Positions 25,321-36,277 of a DNA stretch of 64,000 nucleotides are shown in pieces (position 1 is the stretch's first letter; every line of letters starts with the position of its first letter). Source of the DNA: Monosiga brevicollis MX1 (Eukaryota > Opisthokonta > Choanoflagellata > Craspedida > Salpingoecidae); contig NW_001865071.1 in assembly GCF_000002865.3 (NCBI RefSeq), positions 333,478 to 397,477 of the forward strand, written 5' to 3'. The notes beneath the pieces were generated by a model that worked only from the letters and a program-made list of their open reading frames with translations, was not told the origin of the DNA and searched no databases. A program made the position numbers and the translations under genes.

Positions 25321-25580
25321 TCGAGTGGGGAGGCGGGCAGTTGCTGCCCTTTTTCGGTGCTTGTCATGACATCTTGAGAAAAGGTTGAAATCGTTTCACG
25401 AAATCGATTCTATCTGTGTGCTTTGGCCAACATCGTACTGAATGGATTTGGTTTCTGAGGCACATGGGATAGTGCTACGCACGACAGAACCGGAGGTTTA
25501 CGCAAATGGGAAAGGCTGCAGGGGGTCTCTGCCCGTCTCTGTTTGTGAGGCTACATTTCTTGCAAATTCAACACCTATAT
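25321..25580 (+). repeat. Right 260-bp direct repeat
   Basis: Second copy of the 22893-23152 sequence in the same orientation. Single-base differences include GGCAG for GGCCG near the left end and ACATT for ACGTT near the right end. Confidence 0.95.
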
Positions 25581-26599
25581 GTCATCTCACGCTCCACGGC
25601 GCGTGAGAACTGACTTGACGTGAACACATCACAAGTCCGAGCATTGGAAGTCTCTATCAACTTGACCTGTTCGAGCACGCGCCCCATTTCCACATCCTGA
25701 GCGTCGGTGAGCCAAAGGAGGCAATCGCGTTCTGTAAAGCTACAAATGGCGCCTTTCGCCGCGCAATGTAAGTTGGCGCAAAGCTGCCGCACCATGCTGA
25801 ACTTCACAAGGAGGAGGGCACCAAGCTGGCAGGCTCCTTTTGCACGGATTTGGCGCAAGTCTGATTTTCATTAACACGAATTGGAGCTTACTGATTGCGG
25901 CCGCCACCATTGCATGAAAACCCTCTTGTCGACCGATCTTTCTCTCCCTACCTATTCGAGCACCTTTGAAAAGCTGGTCACCCAGGCCTTTCTGCACTGC
26001 AGTGCCTGATAGACCAGAAACGTCGTGTGTCGAGTTTGCGCAAGTTGTACACCCTTTAACAGAAAGGAACCGATACTGACACTCGATATAGGGCGGCTAC
26101 TCGCACAAATGGACATCTCATAGATTCAGCAGAGCTGCGCAGTTCTATATTTTTCCAAATGGGCTGGAGTTCAACTATTATCAAAAACGCTGGGCGCCAT
26201 CCAACCATCGTCTGTTGGATGCAATATACCGACAGTTTTTGTACAACCATTTTTTTTGTATCAATTGGCAACAAATGCCCCGTGTCAAGCACCAATGCGT
26301 GAAAAGCACGGATTTGACGCTAACGCTCTATGACTCATCATACACAATAGATTCTATGCCCCGCTTCACATAACCGAATCTGCGCCCAGCTGTTTATTAA
26401 ACGAGGAGCAGTGGCATCAATTGTCAATTATCATCATTTTCTAAGGGGGTCGGATTTAGAGATTTGTCGGTTAAAGAAAAAAAAACTACCAAAAATTATC
26501 TGTTTTTACAAGGAATATTGGTCAAATCCGTGCTTCCACGCACTGCCCTGGAGCCTGACAAAGAAGCAAAAAAAACCCAAAACGCATCGGGTGTCCGTG
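25581..26599. other. AT-richer stretch with no clear gene; possible coding remnant on the minus strand
   Basis: About 1 kb with lower GC than its surroundings. On the minus strand, a frame upstream of 25892 (KGLGDQLFKGARIGRERKIG) could join a frame at 25570-25860 (GACQLGALLLVKFSMVRQLC) across a 31-nt stretch with GTAAGC and CAG ends at 25861-25891. The combined reading would end inside the right direct repeat. A 31-nt intron would be far shorter than any other here, and I recognise no family. A third frame (about 26056-26295, minus) is also unknown. It may be a decayed or transferred fragment. Confidence 0.35.
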
Positions 26600-29500
26600 C
26601 TAAGGCTCGGGCACAAAGCCAGGTGGAGGAGGGTTGATGTCCGGCTTGCTGCCGCGTGAGCGTGATGAGGTTGAATGAAGGCGCTCAGGGCTGGGCACAA
26701 ACACCCCTCCATCGGTTAGACGAGCTCGGTTGATATCGCTGGGCAAGATAAGCCGATCTTCGGAATCAACGCTCGTTTGCTTGGTCACAAGGCGGCGTTG
26801 GCGTGCGTGAAAGGCTTGAACCTCAGTACCCGGGGCGGCCAGCTCCAGCTCTTGTAGTTCCTGTTCCGATACTAATGAGTTGCGTTGTGACATGACTCGA
26901 CGCAGGGTGGAATTGCGTGAGGAGGCGCCGGACGCGGGGGAAGGTGAGGCTGCGGAGGAGTCGGCAATTGTCTGCACGCGCGACTTGCTGAGCTGCCAGA
27001 AGCGACGCCGTTCTAGGGTAGCCGCAATCGGCGAGGCATCAACTTCAGCAGCCACTGCTGCATGTTTGCGCGTGAACAGTGGTGAGCTTGTCCGCACAGG
27101 CATGGCGATGACCGTCAGAGCAGGGTCAGCAGCGGTGGTGGCAGGGTTGCTGGCCACGGGATCTGTTTCACTGTCCTCCAATCGTGGTGCGGGCAAAGGC
27201 TGGGTGTCTAGTTCTGGGGCAGCGGAGAAGGCGTCGACGGGCGGAGCATCGCGCAGGGCCTCTTCGGTCGACGCTGAGCGGCGCCGAGCACCGGGTGACA
27301 ACACAACGGGTGCTTCGTGCCAAGCAGCCACCACATTGTCCATTGGGGCTTGCTGTAAGCGCAAAAGACTGTTGCTGCGCGCCGAATGCGGGCTGCGGTG
27401 TGACCAGGTGCCCGACATTGGCCGCAGAGACTGCACGGTAATCTCAGGTAGCGTATCGCTCGGGCTCACGGGGGCGGGGGGTTTAACTGAGTCACCATGT
27501 GCACCCTTCAATGCCAGAGCCATGGCCGTGGGTTTGGGATTTTGATCCGCAACTTGGTGGGGCTCAACAGACGGCGTGCCATCGCCATCCAAACCAATCG
27601 TTTCATTTGGTTTGCCGTGATGAGGCCACGATGCCGATGTAGGCCGGCGCTGCACCTCAAAGTCATCTGGACTCAAGCCCTGAAATGGATCTTCCTCCCT
27701 CACGGTGGGGTCAAAGTCTGTGGTCACGGTTCGGGTAGCATTGGTGGCCGTGCCCTGCTCGTTCCTGTGGGCTTGCATCGACGCGTAGGAAGGGCTGTTG
27801 TCGCGCAGCGCCTCCAAGGCAAGGCGGACGTCAAGCTGTTGAATGTATGCATTGACATCCTCATCTGTCTCGGGTTGACTGCCAGCAGCTCCAGCCCCCG
27901 TGACAGGAGCGCGTAGACGAGGAAAGGTCTTTGCTAGCCCCAAAGAATCGACGGGCACCACATCAATGTACGGGTCATCGGCTTCGCGCGCAATGGGCAG
28001 GTGATGAAGACTGCGCGCCAAAGCTGAAGGGCGACCCACGTTTTGAGTTGCCAGTTGGCCTTGGTGAAATATGCCGGTAAAGGCTGGGCGGGTCATGTTG
28101 CGTCGGGCAGCATTGCCTAGCGCCGCTGAGCCCGAACTGGTCGGGGCTAGGCGACGTGGGGCGCTCTTACTCAGTTCGGTGCGGGTTGTTTCTGGATTGG
28201 CAGGGTGGTCCAGTCCTGTAGAATCTACAGCCGAGTCGGACTGATTGGAGACTGAAACATTGCGCGAGCCAGAGACGGCGCCCGCCACGGGCAGCTGTGC
28301 CGGATCCATGGGTCCGGATTGCAAAAGCGTAGTCAGAGCCTCTGGGTCCGTCACATGCTGTGTCTGCGAGAGTGTTGTAGATGAGCGGCGAGGAGGGCAC
28401 TCGTGAGCAGACGGGAGGTGTGCAAGGTCGCATGCCGAGTTTGTGAGAAAGCAGAGTAGCGCCGTACCTTCAAGGCACGAAACTCTGGGCGAAGGGCGCG
28501 CACAGCGGCCGTCTGTGCAAGGTCCACGCTCTGCAAGCCTTGAAGCACGTCTGCAGCCGAGCAACGGACTGCTACATCAGGTTGCCAGCATGCGTGCATG
28601 AGGCGGTAGACGGCCAGAGGGCAGGGTGCTGGTGCCGGCAGGCGGTAACCGGCATGAACGGCCAAGGCCACCTGAGCAGCTCACACGCGATGGTTGGCAA
28701 GAGGGTGCGCGTGAGCAGAGCGTCATGGGATGTGGTGCGGCCAGGCACGTTGCAGATGGTATCAAGGCGCGTTGCAGACCTTGTGATCGGTAAGGTCGGG
28801 ATAGGGAAGCTGGCCGTGACTCCAGACCTCCCACAAGACGATACCCAAGGCCCAGGCATCGCTATGGCGACTGAAACGACCCGGAGTGTGTCCCATCGAG
28901 GCCATTTGTGCCAAGATTTCCGCCGTCATCTCGACACCAGAATCCCCCGAGCGACGCCAGGTCAAGGTAGCAATCGTTGCGGGGTCGGGGAGGGCTTCCA
29001 GAGCACCCCAGCGAATGCGGACGTTGGTGGCAGAGTTGGTTGCATCGGCTACATCACGTGCCAAGCCGAGCTCGGCAACCTTGCAGATGCCATGTTTGTC
29101 CACAACGATCGCTTGGGCGGTCAAATCCTAAGAGAGTCAACGGAGCGGAAGGGGCATGGACCCAAAAAAAGACACGATGAACACAGATGAGGACATTGAG
29201 ATCACGCCTGGCATTGACATCAGTTTTGCAGCTTGAGGATTTGGCACCAGCACTTACACCAAGGACAAAGTCGCAGCAGGCCAGGTAATTGACACCCTCG
29301 GCAATATCGCGACAGAATCCCAGCTGCCAGGGCGGAAGCGAGTAGCAGGGGGTGTGAGCACGGGCGTCTTTTTGTGCTCTGCCTTTGGATGGCTTCCGAT
29401 TGGGGTAGAGCATGGGCAGAAAGCATTCCCTCGCAGGGGGACTTGAATAAAAGCCGTACCAACACGTCGGGGCTTGGGGCATGTTTACGCAAATACTTGT

Positions 29501-30637
29501 CGAGTTTGCCCGCTGAGGCATGCTCTCGGACGAGCCAAGGAACGGGACCAGCTCCTTCATCTAGGACCAGGCCTATGAGCCCAATGATCTTGGGATGGCG
29601 AAACTGGCTGCGTATCCACGCGTCTTGAAGGAGTTTGAGTCGCGTATCCTCTTTGCGCCGGCCATGGCGGCTGTTGTTGTGAGCGGGCAGCGTGACCATG
29701 ACGGCTTTGGGGGAAGCTTGATGGGCATATTGCGAAAACAGGGCTCGCTTTGTCTCTCCAAATTGGCCCACATCAAGCGTTTCGAGAACCTGCCGGGTGT
29801 ACAAAGCACGGGCCAAAGGCACAAATGTACCAACATGAGGCATCAAAAGCAGCCTAGAGTCCAGACTGAGAGCCTGCGCAACGCAGTGAAGAGAAGGTGG
29901 GTAGCGCATGGCGAACTTCAAACCTTGAGGGTCTCGAGGGGAAGAATGGGAACGGCGTCGGCTTTCATACAGTCTACCTGAAGTTCCTCAAGGGAGGCGT
30001 GGGGTCGGCGGTAGCCATGAAGATGGGCGGGGGCATATGGATCGATCAAGCCCGTCGCGGTTGTGCTGGGTGTGCTCGGTACGGGAGGGGCGGGTGCGGT
30101 GTTTGGGACAGCCATATCGAGATTGGTGTGAAGAATAGTAGGCTTGGGTGGCTCGGTAGCAGGTGGTGGGGTGGCACGGAGGTTGCGGGTTTCAGTCATT
30201 TCAATGACGGCGGCCGCATCAGGGGACGTGTCAAAGCCCTTGAGCGTTGTGCGCTTGTGGCTACGGCGACAGCAGCGACCACGGCAGCAGAGGCGGCGGA
30301 GGAGAAAGGCGGCGACAACAAAGACAACAAGTCCGGCAGCAGCGGCGATGAGATACCAGCGATACTCCTCCCAAAAGCTTGGGTCGTCCCCGGCAAAAGC
30401 GGGCAAGAGACTGGCATTGCCCTGAGTCGTAGTGACAGTAGGCAAAAGCGGAGAGGGCTTTGGGGTGCGTGGTGCGACAGTGGACTGAGCGACGGATGGC
30501 GTGGTCTGCGTGACCGTTGTAGAGCTAGACTGGCTGTTAGTCAGAGGACAGAGGCCAAAACCGATGATGGCCCACAAGAGTAGCACCAGGGGCATCCGGG
30601 ACTCCCCGCCCCTTTGGCGGGCGGAAGAGGGAGCCAT
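26600..30637 (-). CDS. Receptor-tyrosine-kinase-like transmembrane pseudokinase
   Basis: Six exons (29924-30637, 29460-29873, 29258-29323, 28780-29127, 28468-28671, 26600-28363) close at 1,169 residues. A signal peptide (MPLVLLLWAIIGFGLC) leads a short Ser/Thr/Pro ectodomain. A transmembrane helix (WYLIAAAAGLVVFVVAAFLL), a CCRGRCCRR stop-transfer and a tyrosine-kinase-like domain follow. The glycine loop reads VGQFGETKRALF and the fold is clear (HPKIIGLIGL; DAWALGIVLWEVWSHGQLPY; CPLAVYRLMHACW). Catalytic residues are changed: the beta-3 Lys position reads AVMVTL, the C-helix Glu is Asp (LLQDAW), HRDLAARN reads LGDLTAQA, and DFG reads ELG. A 590-residue Pro/Ser-rich tail follows and could be a docking or phosphorylation platform. 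Choanoflagellates are known for many such receptors. An inactive scaffold role is inferred. Confidence 0.82.
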
Positions 30638-31593
30638 GGCGACCGGTATCAAGAAGAAAACCGGCGGGATGGCAGGGAAACACTCGTCAACCAGTAGGCA
30701 TCGACATGGTGCTTGGAAACCAGCAGCGGGGCCAGAACAAGGGCCGGCTCAACGGGCAACGTCCCACGAGCGTCGGTATCGGTATGGAGTAGTGTGTGCT
30801 TCAGTCTCGTTTGACGCTGTTTGCCCACAAAACCAAAGAGACACGCCTCTGGCGGTGAAGCACGGAGGTATAGTCAAGGCAAAGGCGCAGGGGTATCTTG
30901 GATCGAGTTGAATCTGTTTGTGCCACCGAATCTATCATCGAATTGCTTTGGGCGGGGTGATCAACACGCGGAGGATGAGAAGGATGGGGGGCGGGGCCGT
31001 TGGGAGAAAAAAAAGAAAAAAGGAATCCCATCCCACACCGTCGATAACGGGTATGCTTTGCAACGAACTGTTGCACCCCACTCCCTCCTTCCAATGCACT
31101 TCCCCTCCCCTTCCAACCTGAGCTCGCACCGTCCAACTGCCGCGTCGACACCGATACCAACTCACCTCTCACCCCAGTCGCAGTCACAGTCGGGTCGGTC
31201 CTGTGCACGAGAAACACGAGAAAGAGAAAAGCTGAAGGGGGCGTAGCATTCCTTTATGTGTGTGTGTGTGTGCGATTGAGTGAGCCGTTTTTATAAACTC
31301 ACTCTCCAATTTCAACTACATTTGGGTTCAAGGAAGCAAGTGCAAATGCCTTTCTGCTTGGGTTTGGGGAAGGGTCGAGGAGATTTTGGCTGCGCCTTGC
31401 CTGGGCTGCATGCCCTTCTAAACTCAGTTGAAAAGGGTCAACAAGAAGCGACGAGTCGAGGGTGCATTTTTTGTTTTTCCAATTCTTTGCCAAGTGCGTT
31501 GGCTTCTTCATTTTCAACAAGGTGCAAGGAGGAAGACAGGTCTAGACAGGGTTCAACAGCGCGTAGGCCTGCCGCGAGTGGGGGCAGATGTGT
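30638..31593. other. Upstream region of the receptor-like gene
   Basis: About 950 bp between two minus-strand genes, so it should hold the pseudokinase promoter and the CCT3 3' end. A short (GT)n run lies at about 31257-31271. No coding sequence recognised. Confidence 0.6.
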
Positions 31594-34500
31594 TTAGACG
31601 GGACCCATGGAGGCCGGTGCGTCAGCATCGCCTTGAGGCTGGGGAGCCGAGCCACCCTCCTTCTGCATACGCTTGACGCCGCTGACCACCTTGTCAATAC
31701 GCAAAAGCATGACGGCCGTTTCGACGGCCGTCTTCAGGCTCTGCGACTTGACCTGGAAGGACTCGAAGATACCAATCGTGTTCATATCGCACAATTCGCC
31801 CTGTGAAACCCCACCACAGCGCCAAGATCGTGAGCATGGGTGCGTCGAGATTATGCAAGCGCGCGGATGGGGCAAAAAAGTCAGGTGCGAGAAGGAAAGG
31901 CAACCATTCGCGTGGAGGGAAATCAACAACAACAACAACAACGAAGACTACAACGACAATAAATGACGGACCGTGTTGCCATCAACACCCCAGTGGGCGT
32001 TACCAGCCTCAGCATGCTTTGCACGCAGGGCCGTGAGGGTGCGGATCGTGTTGCCACCGCAGTTTTGAATCAAGGTACGAGGAATGACCTCCAAGGCCTG
32101 AGCAACGGCCTTGTAGGGCCATTGCTGCACGCCCTCGACGCTCTTGGCCTTTTCCGAGAGGCGAACGGCCAGCTCCATCTCAGTAGCACCACCACCCGGG
32201 ACCAGACGAGGGTCCATGAAGATGTTGCGGGTGGCGGCGAGGGCATCTTGCAGGTTGCGTTCCACCTCCATGAGCACGTCCTTGCTGGCACCACGCAGCA
32301 GGATCGTACACGCCTTGGGCTCGTCGCATTCCTCGATAAAGGTGAAATACTCGTCACCCACTTTGCGAACCTCAAAGAGGCCAGCACCAACGCCAATATC
32401 GCTCTCAAGGATCTCATCCGTTCGCGTGCAGATGGTACCACCGCAGGCGCGAGCAATGCGGTTGTTGTCCGTCTTGCGGACACGGCGAATGGCCGTGATG
32501 TCGTTGCGGACGAGGTAGTGCTGGGCCAAGTCAGAAATGCCCTTTTCCGTAATGACCAGGTCAGGCTTGTGCTTGATAATGTCGTCACAGATGCGCTTGA
32601 TGTATTCCTCCTCAAGCTGCAACATGCGGGTAAAGTCTTCTGTCTTGTTGAGTTCGGCGTCCGTCTTGCTCTCGCCCTTGCTGTACTCAAGGCCGCAATC
32701 CAAAAGCAAAATGCGCGGGCGTTCGATGCGACGACGCATCTTGGAGTGCGTCACGTCCTTGTTGAACATGACGCCACGCAGCACCCGTGAGTCCTCGAGC
32801 TCGCCACCGGGAATCTTCTCGACCTTGGCATACTTCTTGATGTCAATCTCCTTGTGCCCCTTGTCGTCCGTCAACTGCACCGTACGCACAGCGTCCAGCG
32901 CAATCTCGCAGGCCATCTGCGACCTAAAGAGGGGGCATGCCATCAAAGCGAGGGCGCGGTGAGAGATGAGGGGAGAGAGAAGAATGAGATACAATCAAGA
33001 TTCAGCCAAAACAACACAAAACACAAAACGAGCACTATAGGGAGAAGGCCTTGACAAGCACGGAGACCCAGCATTGACGGCAGACGGCGCCAAATATTGA
33101 AACAAGATAAATTTGGCAAGGACAGCTGTCACGGACGCACCACTTCTTGATCAGCTTGGTGCCCACGACTGCCTTGATGGTATCAATCATGACATCGCGG
33201 TTCTCAACGTCAATGGGGACCGTAAGCTCCTTATCCATGATGACAAGGGCATCATCAAGAGCCTTGAGGTAGGCGCCAATGACCGTCACGGGATGCATCT
33301 GTTCCTCCATAAACTGTGCTGCCACACCCAACACCTCGCCAGCTGCAAAGTTGAGATAGACACAAAGGAAAAATGAGGTTGGCCTGATAACCTTGCACCT
33401 CTTCCGGCCTCGAAAGCGCTGGGAAGCGTGTTAGGATAACCATCGCCATCAATGCGACAGCAGTGTAGCTTACAACATCACAAGCGCACAAGAAACAAAA
33501 CAACAATAGACAATTCCGAGAGGTTGAGTCGGGGAGACGAAAAAGGCTTGTTGGACATACCCAGGATGATGACGGAGGTGGTGCCGTCGCCAACCTGCTC
33601 GTCTTGCGCGCGAGCAATCTCAATCATGCTCTTGGCAGCAGGGTGTTGCACCATCAACTATTGAAAGGGCACGAAAACCGAGCCCGTCAAGGATAGCCCG
33701 GCTTGGAAGCACCCAGCGTCCATCTCCAAAGCAGGTGGGGCAGTAGTTGGTGAGCTGTTTTTGACCCACCTCACGAAGAATGGCGTTGCCATCGCTGGTC
33801 AGCACGATGCCACCCATAGGATCCATCAGCATCTAACATTCATCATGATCACGGTCACGGTGCAGGGTGTTGAGGGTATAAGGGAGAAAACCCACAAACA
33901 CAATTTGAAAGAAGAAGAAGAAGAAGCAAAAAAAAAAAAGGTGCAGCTCAATCGGCAAGAGCCGTACCTTGAGCATGGCGCGGGGGCCAAGGCAGGTGCG
34001 GATGACATCAGCCACGGTCTATGGGGAGCAAGAAAAAGATGTTTACGGGGAAATGAGGGACGGAGGACCATGTGTTGCCACGGATGGTCCGTGTCAAAGA
34101 CTCGAGCTCAACGGTCAACGCGATGTTTGACGTTGCCCCGGACGGATGCACGGGACGTCAAACAAGAAGAAGAAAAAGCTGTGACCAGGTGCAGGGTGAC
34201 TGGGCTACCCGAAAGCATGACCAAGTGCTACCCGTGTTCTGCAGCCTGGCATTGTCGCATGGATATGGCCGAGCAGCTTTGCCCTGATTTGGGTCGTCGG
34301 GCCAATCTGGGCCTGGGAAAATTGGGGACCAGTGCTCGCTCACCTTGCCGGCCTGGATGTTTTGCAGCTGGACCTTCCGGGCATCCTCAGTCTTGGCTGC
34401 CTGCTGGTCTGTTCAGTTTTCGCCCAAGACAAGACATTGCAGTCACGGAGGAACGACGGGCGTAAGACGACGAGCAGCAGGAGCAGATGCAGCGGCAAAG

Positions 34501-34698
34501 GTGTGTTTTTTTTTTTCCATCAAACGAGTGCGCGTGTGCATAGCGACGAGGGCAGCGAGGCTGGTCGACTACACGTGGTAGCATCGCGCTGGGTGGAGCG
34601 GTTTTCCCGCGGAAGCAGCCAAGAGCTTTCGGAGCCGGATACGCAGGCGAGTCAGGGACCAACGTACTAATCACGTAAACGGGGGTTTGAGGGTTCAT
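31594..34698 (-). CDS. CCT3: T-complex chaperonin subunit gamma (CCT3)
   Basis: Eight exons (34668-34698, 34344-34408, 33968-34018, 33770-33832, 33561-33657, 33141-33342, 31972-32923, 31594-31800) close at 555 residues, the size of CCT subunits. The subunit is part of the eight-member cytosolic ring that folds actin, tubulin and other proteins using ATP. Gamma-specific matches run the whole length: [52 protein letters not shown] (nucleotide site), [50 protein letters not shown] and [13 protein letters not shown]. The C-terminal tail is Gly/Gln/Pro-rich, as in other gamma subunits. The first coding exon is 31 nt. A (GA)n tract lies 70-160 bp upstream of the ATG. Ordinary housekeeping gene. Confidence 0.97.
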
Positions 34699-34769
34699 GA
34701 TGGCAGGTTGTGCTATCAGAAAAAAAATTCGTCTAAGTGCCGCCGGTTCCCAGTCCAGTCGACCGAGAC

Positions 34770-34815
34770 GAGAGAGAGAGAGAGAGAGAGTTTGAGAGAG
34801 AGTTTGAGAGTTTGA

Positions 34816-34862
<47 letters not shown>
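34770..34862. repeat. (GA)n microsatellite, interrupted
   Basis: Two GA runs separated by TTTGAGAGTTTGAG-type interruptions, close upstream of CCT3; on that gene's sense strand it reads CT. Confidence 0.95.
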
Positions 34863-34866
<4 letters not shown>

Positions 34867-35298
34867 AAGAGAACAAAAGATGATTTGGAAAGTTCGTTGT
34901 GAAGGTGTTTGGTCACAACAACCTTTAGAGCAGAGAGCACAAGAGGGAGAGCGAAGAGGGAGCGACAACGGGCTGTTGCTTGGTGTCCAGGCCGACGACG
35001 TTTTTCAATTGTTCTAGCGGTAAATTTGGCCTTGTAATGATAGTACAAAAACGACTCTGATTCAAATAGACATGGTCACTGCCTTCGCAGAGAAAAGTCT
35101 AACAGCATCAAACCAGTCTCCTCATAACAGCAGCATGATTGCGCTCAGCGTGACCAATATCACACTTTGAGCAAAACCGCGTGTGTACCGTGCAACCTGC
35201 AGGAAAGACCAACCATATGATAGTTTGACGTTCATCTGGTAGCACCCTGGCCACTGAGCCGCTGACACAGCGGACCACGTTGTGTTGCAGCCGTCTTG

Positions 35299-35480
35299 CT
35301 TGAGAGAAGAGAGAGAAGAACAGAAGAGAGAGACGAACAGAGAAGAGAGACGAAGAGAGAAGAGAGAAGAAAAGAAGAAGAACAGAAGAGAAGAGAGAGA
35401 GAACAAAAGATCAGTCACAGAGAGAGAGTGAGAGAAACGAACGACAAAAAGATATAAAAGAGAGAGAGAGAGAGAGGAGA
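35299..35480. repeat. Purine-rich GAGA/AGAAGA array
   Basis: About 180 bases of mostly A and G, with GAGAGAAGAG-type units ending in a short pure (GA)n run, upstream of PHB2. Confidence 0.9.
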
Positions 35481-36277
35481 AGCACCAGTCAGTCGCTCGG
35501 CGCCTTTTACTCGTTCAGTGCAGGTTGGTACTCAACTCGACCTCGACTCAACTCGCCAAGCTCGGCAAATGGCAGCCCGATGCCAAATGCAGGCGGATAC
35601 AAGTATCAGTGGGACGGGTTTAGTGGGGTTGGGGATTGGTTTAGAGCTGCGGTCGTGATCAGTTTGGGGTGTTGGCTGCGTGCTTCTTGGGTCTCGTGCC
35701 CGTCTGCCTGCGCTCGTCGTCTTGCACTCGCCTTGCACTCGTGCAACCAGTTGCGCCACCGCCCATGCCTCCTCCTGGTGTCTGCTCTCTCTTCTCTTGT
35801 CTGAGTCTGCTCGAGGCTGTCTGGCAAGGCGTGTGCGGCGTATTTTTCTTCAGACTCGATCCTGCTCCTTGCGCCTGCCTATCTCTGGTTGTCCCCTGGC
35901 CAGTCTTTGTTCAAAAGCCTTGGGGTGTTGACGCACGCTTTTATTTTTCGCGTTTCCCGCTCGCTGCTGTGTTTCTCGGCAAACACGCCAGCTCAGTCAA
36001 CTTGTGGCACTGCGTTCATGGGTTGTGCCTCACCAAGACCTTGTGTTGCTCGCGCTTGTGTTTGCAGGTGCCAGACCCACCTCCTTGACTCGCTGCCGTC
36101 TTCTTTTCTTGTGTCACTTTATCAGGTTCGGTGCTCAGCGCTTGCTCACCTTCCATGCAGTTGTTCTTCTCCTCCTTGGTTTCGGCCACCTCTTTGTGTT
36201 CTAATTCATTGGCTGACGTTGCTCGCTGTATCTCATCCTTGCTCTTCCACCGCATCTATTCGACAGCAACCGACGCC

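Larger units (their letters stand above)
22893..25580. mobile_element. Candidate inserted cassette: ParA-type ATPase gene between 260-bp direct repeats
   Basis: The unit consists of a left direct repeat (22893-23152), 266 bp of non-coding DNA, an intronless ParA-type gene on the minus strand, six AAGCAAA repeats upstream of it, and a right direct repeat (25321-25580). The two repeats are the same length and differ at only about four positions, so the duplication is recent. The four bases GTCA lie directly outside both ends, as a short target-site duplication would. No reverse transcriptase, integrase or transposase is visible inside. The repeats do not start TG or end CA, so a standard LTR element is not indicated. 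A single-crossover insertion of a circle sharing 260 bp with the host would also give this layout. The unit is an inference; the repeats and gene are seen directly. Confidence 0.5.
34699..36277. other. Divergent intergenic region, CCT3/PHB2
   Basis: About 1.6 kb between two divergent starts. It contains (GA)n at about 34770-34862 and a looser GAGAGAAGA-rich array at about 35299-35480. The PHB2-proximal half (35500-36277) is rich in CTTG/CTCG words and has no convincing gene; a 5' UTR with an intron could lie here. Confidence 0.65.

Noticed and set aside
22893-25580. Ordinary LTR retroelement
   Set aside because: No TG...CA repeat ends and no reverse transcriptase, integrase or gag-like sequence; the only recognised gene is a ParA-type ATPase.
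26880-27545. 221-codon plus-strand frame
   Set aside because: Antisense shadow of the pseudokinase tail exon, which closes cleanly on the minus strand.
31963-32790. 275-codon plus-strand frame
   Set aside because: Antisense shadow of the large CCT3 exon.
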